This document shows positions 20,990-32,934 of a stretch of DNA of 64,000 nt, in pieces. This DNA comes from Nissolia schottii (lineage: Eukaryota; Streptophyta; Magnoliopsida; Fabales; Fabaceae). The position numbers and the translations under genes were made by a program. The notes under the pieces are model-generated. The model was not told the DNA's origin. It saw only the letters and a list, made by a program, of their open reading frames with translations, and did not search any database. The DNA lies in NCBI GenBank assembly GCA_003254905.1, contig QANU01095819.1:1015257-1079256 (forward strand), given 5' to 3'. Numbering within the stretch: the first letter of the stretch is position 1; every line of letters starts with the position of its first letter.

Positions 20990-21310
20990 TCCCTGGTGGA
21001 GAGCCATCACGAAAAACCCTCAAAGATTAAATGTGAATCACATAGACAACTTGTCCACCACAGTCACCAAAATACTGAGCAGCGAAAACTCGTTCAAGAA
21101 CACAGAAAGAGCAGCAGAGACATGTTGCGAAAATAGCATAGGAAGAAAAAGGAGATAGAGATATTGTAAGCTGATGATTGTATTTAATCTCAGTGAGTGC
21201 GGTCTTAAATAGATCAAATGTTGCTTAGGATTTGAGTTGTCCCAAACAGTCACAAGACTAGCCCAACAACAAGCTCCAACGATCATAAAGAAAATATGTT
21301 GGACTAACAG
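20990..21310 (-). repeat. Possible solo LTR, minus strand
   Basis: Read on the minus strand the block begins TGTTAGTCCAACATATTTTC and has a TATA-like GATCTATTTAAGACC about 110 bases in, the layout of a copia LTR. The far end and a target duplication were not identified, so it may be only LTR-like. Confidence 0.25.
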
Positions 21311-22771
21311 GTATCTGTCTAATGGCTATAAAAAAATTGAGTCCAAAAAGTTAAGATCAAAATAAAAGGTCCAATAGACAAACATATGCGCATGAAGTGC
21401 ATGTGCTTGTTATAGGCAAGACACAAATTCATATGGTGAGCCAATACCAAAATATTCAATAATAAATCACGTTTTATTATAAAAGTTTTCATCAAGTCAG
21501 CCCATGCAATGTAAGACATTAACTTTTATCCTAATGCATAAACTAAATTTAAAACATTTTCAAGACCTAATATATCAAACAAAATGTTATTTATATTTAT
21601 TGATTATCAAACATTCTCTTAACTCATTAACTATCTTTTATTAAATGAAATTTTGAAAAAAAATGTATGTCTCATAAAAATTTTACCTAATAAATAAATT
21701 ACTAGTAAACCCACCTCGTGCCAAGACGAATAAATCCAACTAACACAATTCAATTATTCAACGTGCCAAAACTGAAGGGATGAAAATCGACGGGCATGTT
21801 CATTGTGAGGTAGGTGCATGCGTGTAACTTCTCAAATCTCTCATGATCATGCCAATGACATTGCATCTCTCTCTCTTAACGTTGTCGGCATCATGCAAAT
21901 TGCAATGATCGGATGGCCATGATTTCTCACTTGCTGATTAAGACCTCTCCTCTGAGACATACACCATATACCTACCTACCTAGCTGCAAGTTTGTGAGTT
22001 TGCAAACTTGCTTTGCAGTCACTAATTCCTGATCACTTTCTTTCGAATAATATAATTACAAGAGTTACTTTTCTTTATGAATTTGTTTTTCATTTAAATG
22101 TTTAGAGATGAGGTTTTTTTTTTCTTTCCTTTTGTTGATTCAATTTGCAATAATTAATTTGATGATGACAAACATTATATAAATATTCTTGTATGTGCAC
22201 AAGTCTTTTAGGATAAATTATTTTGATTCATGACCCAAATCTTTTTTTGAAGAAATAAAAGAATAATCTGTTATGCAAGGCACAATCCATTATTTTTTTG
22301 AGAAATAAAAATGAGGCAGTCTGAAACCCACCACAGAGCAGCCCACAATCGTTCACGGTCCAAAAGAACAAAATGAAGCAGCCGAAGCTCAAAAGTAAAA
22401 GGCCCAATATACTTCTTGAAAATTACAAAATGTAAAATGGACCGCCTAAAGCCCATATATCACGACCCAAAAGTAAAAAGATAAGCAGTTGCAAAGAAAG
22501 GAAAATGAAAAGCTTAGGATGCTGTCAAATGAAGTATGTGGATAAGTCAAAAAGCAAAAGGTGATGCAGCATAGGGAAGAACACTGAAGAAAAGAAAGGA
22601 TGTCAGCCAATAGAAGAAAGAGAAATATATAACAGGCCGAAAAATATTTCAAAAAAGAAGGAAGGGGAACTAATCTTTGAAATGTGTACGAAAAAGGTGA
22701 GAAACTTTTCCTCATAGGCCGCGTCAGACCTAGCAAAAGCAACGTGTAGGTGTGAAGAAGTGCATATATGC

Positions 22772-22804
<33 letters not shown>

Positions 22805-23022
22805 TATATGTATACTCAATTTTATACACTTATATATATATATTATTAATAATATATAAATTTTATTTTCATAAGTACATAAACATTATAAATTTATAAA
22901 TAATACTCTCAACTATATTTAATTAAGTGCACAAATATTACATAAATTAAAATACAAATTTTATATGTATAAGTATGAGATGTATTATGATGTATAATTT
23001 TTAATGTACATGTAATAAAAAT

Positions 23023-23057
<35 letters not shown>

Positions 23058-24640
23058 CCTATCTGCTGATTTTCTAAAAGCAAAGAAAGGAAAATATATG
23101 CTCCCTGTACGGTGACACAAATAAAGAGGAATGAAAGGAAGCATCAGATTTGATAAAGAACAAATAAAAGGAAGATTTTCGAAAATTGAAGAAAGGACAA
23201 GCAAATGAGCAACACAAGTACAGGAGGCAGCAAAGAAAAAAGGGACGTGACAGAATAATAAGAAAGTAGAATTCTTGGGAAGAGAAAAACGTGTTGCAGC
23301 AAAAGACGTCAGAAAAAAAAAACAAAGAAAAATTTACACAATGAACAAAAGGATTTTTTTTGGTACAAAAGAATATGTATGAGCAAATGAGAAGAAGGCA
23401 GCTCACCTACACTTACAAGCGTTCTGAAATTCAAATTGAAAATGGTTAGAATTTTCGGATTATAAAAAGGAAAATGATGTGATCTATCAGAGTAGAAAAA
23501 GAGAAGAATCACAAAGCCTGTTATTATACTTGCAACCTTAAGCCATTATTCTATTCTTTTTTCTCCTCTCAAAATTCAATCTGAAATTTTTTATATAATC
23601 TCCTTGTTCAAACTTTGTTTCTTTGTGAGAGAAGTTCTAATACTTGAGAGACTTAGAGAGTGAAAAAGGAAGAGAGCATTTATGGAAGAACTATTTGTTT
23701 GTTATTTGTTCTTGAGAGTTTTTCTTTTTGATCTAGAACCATTTGAGAGTTTGTTATTTTTTAATTGGTATTTGTAATTCGGAAGTCTTGTGAAAGAATA
23801 TTGAAATAAGTGCTTGAAGAATTAGAAGTAGATTCTTAACTCTTAGGAATGGAATCGGTATAAATCTAGTGTGTGACCTCCTTTTCCTTTCACTATTTAC
23901 AGCTTATATCCTTTCAATCAATATTCTATTTTTAAAGATTCTTTTTTTTGGAAACTTGTCTCCCTGAATTTAAGGAGATAACCTTTCAAAAGAAAGTTTC
24001 ATTTTTCTTTAAAAACTCCTGCTTAGCCACATAAAACCATCAAAGTTATTTCTATTCTCAAATGCTATCAATTACTAAAATCATGTCCTCCTAACAATTG
24101 CATTTTTCTTGAACATTTGTGCTCTTAACGTGAGTTCAACTGCTAATCAACGAATTTAACATACACACACTTATAATTAAACAAAATATTACTATATAGC
24201 ATAAATTGAGTACATGTCTAATTTTATAATAATTTTTTATGTGTAAGAAACAACTTAAATTCTAAGTGGTATTTTTTTTAAATGGATTTGCTTGACGCTT
24301 CATACTTCATACTTCGTTTTTGGACATTCAGTTTTGGTTGACTAAAGATTGAGACATCTCCTTACATCATGTCTTGTGTGAAACCAATTCAAGCGCCGAT
24401 TTTCCTGTTAAGATGGGTGTAGTTGTGGTTTTTAATATGATTATTCTTGAGGAACCTCCTATGAGAATTATCATATGGGTGTAATACATTTAAGGGTGTA
24501 GTTTTCTTGTAGCTATTCTTAAGCATAAAAACAATCATGAAAACAGTTAAATATACACCGTTTCAGTCCTCACCAATTTGGTTTGTTGTTTTTTGTTGGG
24601 TTCGATAACCCATTTGATCTGATAATCCATTCGTAGGTTA
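21311..24640. other. Intergenic repeats and microsatellites, no gene supported
   Basis: Contains (TA)n tracts at about 22766-22798 and 23029-23057. The block 22480-23520 on the minus strand resembles 59480-59960 on the plus strand (shared GCTGCCTCCTG..ACT and TTTGCTTGTCCTTTCTT). That relates it to the region upstream of the unrecognised gene family. Pyrimidine-rich open frames on the minus strand are compositional. Confidence 0.45.
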
Positions 24641-25745
24641 ACTATTGTGCCTAACTATTAAACAGAAACAAATGGGCTATAAGAGCCCATTTGATATTGT
24701 TACCGGGGTTGCCTAATTTAAGGACAAAACTGCCCCTCCCCCCAAAATACCCTTCCTCACGTTTTATTGAATGCACAAACCCCACTTTCTGTTTATTTTT
24801 GTTTTCTTCCTTCCTTCCTTTGTCTCTTTTTCTCTCTGCAGCAGCGTCTTTGTTTACAATCAGTTTTGGTGCTTTCGGCAAGTCTGAATCACCTTATTAA
24901 GCTTATTCTTAATATGTTTCGTAGACCTGCTCGTGCTTCGATTTCTATTTAGATTTTATTGAAAGAACAAAAAGGGATATGAATTTCCATCTCCATGTTT
25001 GCGAGATATATGTTTGTGACTCTGATATAATCTCAGTTCATATCTTCTCTCCGTTTGAAATCAAATCAAATCAAATCTCAACACGTTCTGCATTTTATTT
25101 TTTAAATGTATGATTATTGTGGTTGATTCAGGGATTGGGTTGGTGCTCATGGGATTTCAGTTTTATTACGAAATAATTTATTTTATCTCAATCTGGTTGC
25201 TCTACGTTAGTCATTGCTTCGTCAGCTTTCATTTTCAAGTTTTTAGCTTCGAAACCCTAAATTAAGGGTCTCCAGAGAAAAATATATGAAAGTCCCTGGT
25301 GAATGGCTGAAAAAGCACCCAAAATACTTCTTATATACTTTTTCTCCAGTATGTATGATATAGTTTTGTGGGTTTCAGGCATGTGATTTTCTACTTTCAA
25401 ATCATGGCCAAGCTCTTTCAGAAGAGAGGGAATTGGAGGAGAATGTTCACTCAAATGGAGACTACATTGAGACGCCATTTTTGTTTGAACAGGTTCCTTG
25501 TAACATCCCCTATCATCCTTTATGTTTTTCTAATGTGAAGAGTTTAAACTCTTACTAGATGTTTTCATTTTTATTTTATCTTGAAAATGCTCTATAATTT
25601 TTATTTTTTATTTTTTTTTACAGGAAACGAGGTCAGGACCATCAACTCTTTTCTCCACTTGTTCTCATTGATAATCTGAGATTAATCTTTGAGTCACTTG
25701 CACAAGTCTGTCCATGGTGCATTCAAGCTAATGAAGAAAAAGGTC
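24641..25745 (+). other. Possible small spliced gene or gene remnant
   Basis: An exon-like block at about 25379-25493 is bounded by TTTCAG| and GAACAG|GTTCC. A second begins after TTTTTTTTACAG at about 25623. In one phase they read ACDFLLSNHGQALSEERELE then NGDYIETPFLFEQ, joined to ETRSGPSTLFSTCSH and a stop. In another phase the join also stays open to about 25741. The upstream 24720-24950 block has a CT-rich, leader-like stretch. I recognise no domain. A decayed gene 3' end is one reading and chance is another. Confidence 0.25.
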
Positions 25746-25820
25746 ACTCTTAACCACCAAGTTAATGTCATTTTTGTGATATTTTATTTAAAATAATTTA
25801 TTAATATAAATTTAATAGTT

Positions 25821-26303
25821 GGGTTAATTATGTTTTTGGTCCCTGTAAAATTTGAAAGTTTAGTTTTAATCCCTACATAAAAGTTTTAGTCCCTACAAAA
25901 TTGTAAAATTAGGTTTTAGTCCCTGGGGTGGGGTGAGGGTTGACTGGGCTGACGTGGCGCTGACGCGGTGCGCCACGTGGGATGCCACGTGGCATAACCC
26001 AGAACCCAACCCAGACCCATGACCCGACCCAAATTATGGCTCGACCGGTTTTTAAAAAAAAAAAGAAAAAAAAAACACGGGTCGGGTCATAATTTGGGTC
26101 GGATCGTGGGTCTGGGTTGGGTTCTGAGTTATGCCAGTGGCATCCCACATGGCGCACCGCGTCAGCGCCACTTCAGCCTAGTCAACCCTCACCCCACCCA
26201 GGGACTAAAACCTAATTTTACAATTTTGTAGGGACTAAAACTTTTATGTAGGGACTAAAACTAAACTTTCAAATTTTACAGGGACCAAAAACATAATTAA
26301 TCC
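25821..26303. mobile_element. Mutator-type MITE, 9-bp TSD, about 210-bp TIRs
   Basis: The element starts GGGTTAATTATGTTTTTGGT and ends in its inverted form ACCAAAAACATAATTAATCC. TTAATAGTT flanks it on both sides (25812-25820 and 26304-26312), the 9-bp duplication typical of Mutator elements. The arms contain GTCCCTACA-type blocks and meet at an A-rich centre. The type resembles abundant legume MITEs. An empty site is visible on the opposite strand at about 36240-36320. Confidence 0.85.
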
Positions 26304-26318
26304 TTAATAGTTTTATTA

Positions 26319-28182
26319 CTAGCCGGATCCATGGCAAACTTTGCCAAAATCCTGATAGTTTTCAAATAGTAAATCATCAACGGGGAAATCATATCGTGTT
26401 AAGGACCACTCTCATAATTGTTTTATATTTATCTTCGACTTGCATGCAGCAATGAGGTCATGCTGCATACAAGTCGTCGAAAAGATAAAAAAAGTATGAG
26501 AAGAATATTTAATAAGACAATGATAACATTAACTATAAAATTAATCAAATATCATTCTTAAATTTAATTAACTGATATTAGTTATGACTAAATATTAAAA
26601 TGTGTAGTAATTAAAATAAAGATTTAAACACTCAGTGAGGCTAGTGAAAAAAAGAGAGAACACTATGTTAGCTCAAATTTAAATAGGCACCATAGTCCCT
26701 AGCTAATTACTGATCACATCGACAACGAGACATTGATTTCCATTCTTAACTACGAATCAACATGAATGAAACACAACATTTCTAGAAATTCTTCATTTTT
26801 TATATTTTATTTTTATATTTAATCTAAGCTCAACAAAAAAGGAGAGGGATTCAAAGAAAACAAAAACACTTCCCTCACTGAAATTCTCACCTGTTCTGTT
26901 ATATTTTTTCTTTCATTCATTCTTTGACTTAAAATCATTTCCAAAAAAAAGGATAATAATAAAGGAAAAAAGAGAAAAGTTCACACAACCAACCCACAAA
27001 ACCATAATACAACATATTTCACCAAAATATATAGAAAAGCAAACCAAAAGAAAAAAATGTAGACACTCAAACATTAAAGAAAGAAACATTACAATTGCAG
27101 CAAAGGTTTTCATTTTGATCTAAAACATCCGGGATAATGGTGCGATGAAGTTCCATGGATGATGAAAATTCCATGGATGATGAAAAAGGAAGAAAATATA
27201 TCACGAATTGATTGTGCAGTGAACTTGAGTGAGAGAGTAGTTGTTGCTATGTTACTTTGGTGGATAGTGAAAGAGGGAGAAACTCACTTATAAAGAGTGG
27301 CTTTAGGCTCCCTTGAATGCAGATCATTGGAGATTTTCATCTTTTGTGTACGTAAAAGAAAGAATCAATTTTTCATCTTGGTCAAGTTTTTTTTATCTTT
27401 ATTCTCATTTGTGCTATTTTTTCAATTTTCGTGATTATGGTAATTTTTAAGATAACAGAAATGAGAATAAAGATAAAAAACTTGACCAAGATGAAAAATT
27501 GCTTCTTTCATTGACGTACACAAAATATGAAGATCTTAAATGATCTGCATTCAAGGGAATTCAAAACCACTATTTATAAGTGGATTTTCCCCTCTTTCAC
27601 TATCCACCAAAGTAACATAGCAAGAACTACTCTCTCACTCAAGCTCACTGCAATCGATTCGTGATATCTTTTCTTCTTTCTTTTTGCACCAAGTTTAGTT
27701 AGAGGGACGATGCACTTCATCGCACAATTATTCCGAATGTTCTAAATCAAAATGAAAACCCCTGCTTCAATTGTAATGTTTCTTTCTTAAATATTAATGT
27801 TTAAGTATCTACTTTTTTTTTTTCTTTTGGTTTGCTTTTCTATATATTTTGGTGGAATATATCAGCTTGCGTGCGCTGTATTATTGCTTCGTGGGTTGAC
27901 TGTTTGAACTTTTCTCTCTTTTCCTTTATTATTATCCCTTCTTTTTTTCCCGGAAATGATTTGAAGCCAAAAAAAGGAATGAAAGAGAAAATATAACAGG
28001 TGAGAGTTTCAGTGAGGGAAATGTTTTTGTTTTCTTTCAATCCCTCTCATTTTTTGTTGAATTTAGATTAAATATAAAAAACGAAGAATTTCTAAAAGTG
28101 TTGTGTTTCATTCATGTTGATTCGTAGTTAGGATTAGAAATTCATGTCTCTTTGTTGGTGTGATCAGTGAGTGATTAGCTAA
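26319..28182. repeat. Foldback repeat A (arms about 0.72 kb)
   Basis: The left arm, inverted-paired from about 26699 to 27412, and the right arm (about 27456-28180) are reverse complements with scattered mismatches. Landmarks repeated in inverse order include the AACATTACAATTG block, ACTTTGGTGGATAGTGAAAG, TTGAATGCAGATCATT and the GACCAAGATGAAAAATTG block near the centre. The left side extends unpaired to about 26319, starting CTAGCCGGATCCATGG. The right arm is cut where repeat B begins. No protein is encoded. Confidence 0.75.
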
Positions 28183-31100
28183 GAATATTATTTCAATAAC
28201 AAAATTGAATAATGTACAAAAATATAATAGCACATGGGTATACATAAATTTTATGCACTCTACATATACACTTATATGTCATATTTTTATATGTTATCTA
28301 ACTTTATTATTTAATTATAATGTTCAAATAACATTACATATACGTATATACCTTGACTCCTTAAGTAAAATATGAAATCGGACAATAAAAATGTTTTTAA
28401 TATCAAAGATTAAACCTAATTTTAACCTTTTCCTTGCAATTCGAATAAAAATAAAATAAAATTGTTACTTTTGATAGGACTAGTTTGTTGGTTTAATCTG
28501 AAAGAAACTACATTAAATGCGGTAAGCTTTGGAGCATGAACAGAGGTAAGGACCCGTATTGGTCTTTGTCTTTATCCATATCCGAATTATTTAAAATACT
28601 ATGTAAAATTTATATTCTAAACCCCTAGTCGGATCCATGACAAACTTTGACAAAATCTTGGCAATTTCGAACATTAGACTATCAACGGGAAAATCATATC
28701 GTGTTGAGTATCCCTCTCGTAATTGTTTTAAGTTTATCTTTGACTTGCATGCCGCAATGAGGTCATGCTGCATACAAGTCACTGAAAAGATAAAAAAAAG
28801 TATGAGAGTAATATTTAATAAGACAATGATAGCATTAACTATAAAACTAATCAAATATCATTCTTAAATTTAATCAAGCAATATTAGTTATGACTAAGTA
28901 TTAAAATGTGTAGTAATTAAAATAAATATTTAAACAATCAGTGACGCTAGTAAAAAAAGAGAGAAAACACCATGTTAGCTCAAATTTCAATTGACACTAT
29001 AATTTCTAGTTAATCACTTATGGAATACAGCAACAAAGAAACATGAATTTTTAACCCTAACTACGAATCAACATGAATGAAACATAACACTTCTAGAAAT
29101 TCTTCATTTTTTTATATTTAATCTAAGCTCAACAAAAAAAGGAGAAGGATTGAAAGAAAACAAAAACACTTCCCTCATTGAAATTCCCACCTGATATATT
29201 TTTTCTTTCATTCCTTTTTTTTGGCTTCAAATCATTTCCAGAAAAAAAAGGAAGGGATAATAATAAAGGAAAAGAGAGAAGTTCACATATTCAACCCACG
29301 CATGCAAGCTTATATATTTCACCAAAATATATAGAAAAAGAAACCGAAAGAAAAATAAAATAGATACTTAAACATTAACATTAAAGAAAGAAACATTACA
29401 ATTGCAGCAGGGATTTTCATTTTGATCTAGAACATCCGGGATAATTGTGTGATGAAGTGCATCGTTCCTCTAATTAAGCCTATGAGAAAATTTTATGGAT
29501 GGTGCAAAAAGAAGGAAGAAAAGATATCACGGATTGATTGCAGTGAGCTTGAGTGAGAGAGTAGTTGTTATGTTACTTTGGTGGATAATGAAAGAGAGAA
29601 AAATCCACTTATAAAGAGTGTCTTTGAGCTCCCTTGAATGCAGATTATCGAAGATCTTTATTTTTTGTGTACGTAAAGGAAAGAAGCAATTTTTCATCTT
29701 GGTCAAGTTTTTTTATCTTTATTCTCATTTCTGCTATCTTAAAAATTATCATAATCATGAAAATTGAAAAAATAGCACAAATAAGAATAAAGATTAAAAA
29801 AAACTTGACCAAGATGAAAAATTGCTTCTTTCCTTTACGTATACAAAAGATGAAAATCTTCAATGATCTGCATTCAAGGGAGCTCAAAGTCACTCTTTAT
29901 AAGTGGGTTTCTCTGTCTTTCACTATCCAAGTAACATAGCAACAACTAGTCTCTCACTTAAGCTTACTGTGCAATCAATTCGTGATATATTTTCTTCCTT
30001 TTTCACCATCCATGGAATTTTCTCATAGGTTTAGTTAGAGGGACGATGCACTTCATCGCACCATTATCCTGAATGTTCTAGATCAAAATGAAAACCCTTG
30101 CTGCAATTGTAATGTTTCTTTCTTTAATGTTTGAGTGTCTACATCTACATTTTTTTTCTTTTTGGTATGCTTTTCTATATATTTTGGTGGAATATGCTGT
30201 ATTATTGTTTCGTGGGTTGGTTGTGTGAACTTTTCTCTCATTTCCCTTATTATTATCCATTTTTTTTTGGAAATGATTTGAATTCAAAGAATGAATGAAA
30301 GAAAAAATATAACAGAACAGCTGAGAATTTCAGTGAGGGAAGTGTTTTTGTTTTCTTTCAATCCCTCTCCTTTTTTGTTGAGCTTAAATTAAATATAAAA
30401 AATGAAGAATTTCTAGTAGTGTTGTGTTTCATTCATGTTAATTCGTAGTTAGGATTAAAAGTTCATGTCTCTTTGATGTGATCAATGAGTGATTAGTTAG
30501 GAATTATGGTGCCTATTTAAATTTGAGCTAACATAGTGTTCTCTCTTTTTTTTACTAGCCTCACTGATTGTTTAAATATTTATTTTAATTACTACACATT
30601 TTAATACTTAATCATAACTAATATTAATTGATTAAATTGAAAAATGATATTTGATTAGTTTTATAGTTAATGCTATCATTGTCTTGTTAAATATTCTTCT
30701 CATACTTTTTTTTTAATCTTTTCGATGACTTGTATGCAGTATGACCTCATTGCGGCATGCAAGTCAAATATAAACTTAAAACAATTACCAGAAGAATCCT
30801 CAACACGATATGAATTCCCCGTTGATAGTCTAATGTTCGAAACTGTCAAGATTTTGTCAAAGTTTATCATGGATCCGACTAGGGGTTTAAAATATAAATT
30901 TTACACAGTATTTTAAATAATTTGGGTAAGGATAAAGATAAAGACCAATACGGTCCTTGTCTCTGTTCATGCTCCAAAGCTAACCGCATTTAATGTAGTA
31001 TCTTTGAGACTAAACCCACAAACAGTCTTATCAAAAGTAACAATTTTATTTTATTTTTATTCGAATTACAAGTAACAATTTATTTTACTCACTAAAAAAT

Positions 31101-31375
31101 CCACTACATGTATGTGAACCAAGAGGAAAAGGTTAAAATTAGGTTTAATCTTTGATATTAAAATCATTTCTGTTGTCCAATTTCATATTTTGCTTAAGGA
31201 GTCAAGGTATGTACGTATATGTAATGTTATTTGAACATTATGATTAAATAATAAAGTTAGACAACATATAAAAATATAACATATAAGTGTATATGTAGAG
31301 TGCATAAAATTTATGTATACCCATATGTTATTATATTTTTGTACATTATTCAATTTTGTTATTTAAATAATATTA
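28183..31375. repeat. Foldback repeat B: about 3.2-kb near-continuous palindrome
   Basis: Both halves, about 1.57 kb each, are inverted copies meeting near 29755 with almost no spacer. Paired landmarks, outermost first, are AATAACAAAATTGAATAATG with its inverse at about 31345-31370; the TTAATATCAAAGATTAAACC block; CCCCTAGTCGGATCCATG with its inverse near 30870; CTTGCATGCCGCAATGAGGT with its inverse near 30765; and the centre around AAAATTATCATAATCATG. Arms differ by scattered substitutions and small indels, so this is a genuine diverged palindrome. No open frame of note. Confidence 0.8.
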
Positions 31376-31737
31376 GCCGCGTATGTATATTTAAAAAACG
31401 CTAGAAAAGTTGAACTTTGATAAAAAAAACTAACGTTGCAGCAACATATATCACTGTAGTCTATGTCTACATTGTACATAGTCCAAGCCAGCTTTTTCTC
31501 TTCTTTAACTTTATTTTTCTTTTTTATTCCAGAAGAAAGACGAGTGCATTAAATACATGCAAATGCATTAAACTGCGTACATTCAATATCAACCTACCTA
31601 GTCTCCATTCCTCCTTGGTTTTCTATTTTCTATTCTCAAAAATGCATTTTATAAAGGAAGGGAAAGTGTATAGAAAGACAAAGGAGACTCTCAAATCAGA
31701 TTTTGACTTGTCACTTTAAACATATAAATTGAATTTA
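31376..31737 (+). repeat. Right flank of repeat B (family continuation)
   Basis: Matches 46180-46520 in direct orientation (GCAACATATATCACTGTAGT, CATTGTACATAGTCCAA, AGTGCATTAAATACATGCAA). A shorter version lies at the centre of the palindrome at 56.9 kb. The family therefore continues beyond the paired part of repeat B. Confidence 0.6.
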
Positions 31738-32205
31738 TGTTGGGTTTCTGGTAAAATTTAACATTTGAGGCTATTTAGTCATTATACCTCTTACTTGTCC
31801 GTGGAGGATCCACACATTGACTTGACACAATAGGGAGTCATAGAGATGGATCTGTGGCGGATTGTGATCCCAAATGAAAGGTGAGGTTGGCAATAATTGG
31901 AGAAATTGAAAGCCCCTTGGGATTTGCAATTGGGACCCTTTGGCCATCAAACTGTCCATGGTGCAAGAATTCGGTGGAGGTGACAGGGAATTCATGTAAC
32001 TCTTGTATATATTAAATAAGCTTTGGGTGAGAGTGTTTTGAGATCTAAATGTCTTCACCAAGGGATGATTAGCGTGGTTTCATCAGTTCTAAGAGAACAT
32101 TGGATATGCGATTGGATGATGATTCGCTAGAAGCCTGGAATATAAAAGATTTAGAATGACTAAATAGCCACAAATGTTTACTTTTAGTAGAAACCCAATA
32201 TATAT
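31738..32205. mobile_element. Short TIR element (about 45-bp TIRs)
   Basis: The left end TTGGGTTTCTGGTAAAATTT continues to GGCTATTTAGTCATT. It is mirrored at the right end by AATGACTAAATAGCCACAAA, continuing to AGAAACCCAA. The interior is non-coding. A target duplication could not be established. The interior from ATTGAAAGCCCC onward is also present at 46515-46640 without the left TIR. Confidence 0.6.
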
Positions 32206-32934
32206 TCATTTTGTAAATTTAAAGCGACGTGGCAAAATCGGATTTGAGGGATAAAGACCGAGCCAGAGGCCTGTGGCTGTGACTGGATACCTTCGTCCCT
32301 ATGACTACACTACCTTCTCTGCTTAGCTTTCTTTTTCATTTTTATTTTAGAACAAGGACAAGTGCATTAAATACATGCAGAAAGAAGAATCACAATTAAA
32401 CTATATTTAATGTCAACCATCAATATCAACCTAACTCGTTTGCATTGCTTGTTGGTCTTATATTTTTTATTCTAAAAAATGCATTTTAAAATTTGATGGG
32501 AGAGTATGTAGATAGACAATATATGGAGACTGTCAATAGTTTCACAGTATTTATAATTTCATACTTAAAAGAAAACCCAACCGATCAAAGTGAGGTGATA
32601 AAGATTCTTTATTTCTTTAACTAGTACGTGAATGAATTGATGATTATTTTTAGTGAGAAATATTCGGTTCTACTAAAAAAAAATTAAAAACACACATGCA
32701 TCAAGATTTCTTTTGAGTACCCTAATTTTCATACGATATTAGTGTATAAATATTTTGTGACATTGTCGTGTTTTCGTATTTGACATATGGCGAACATCAA
32801 TACACTAGACATATGTGTTGCACTTATTTAAAAATTTCTAAATAAAAAAATCATAATTAGCTGTGTCGAAACTACATCCAAAAGTTTTTCAAGCCGTGTG
32901 TGTTGTGGTTGAGTAAAAAATATGTTAAATAATA
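32206..32934. repeat. Rearranged repeat-family pieces
   Basis: About 32215-32300 is an inverted copy of a segment at 46430-46520 (TTTAAAGCGACGTGGCAAAA, GACCGAGCCAGAGGCC). About 32310-32560 is a direct diverged copy of 31490-31690. No gene seen. Confidence 0.45.

Noticed and set aside
30725..30916. Frame MTCMQYDLIAACKSNINLKQ and onward, with an antisense-related frame at 28591-28854
   Set aside because: The similar peptides come from the two inverted arms of the same foldback repeat; no start context or conservation beyond the DNA repeat.
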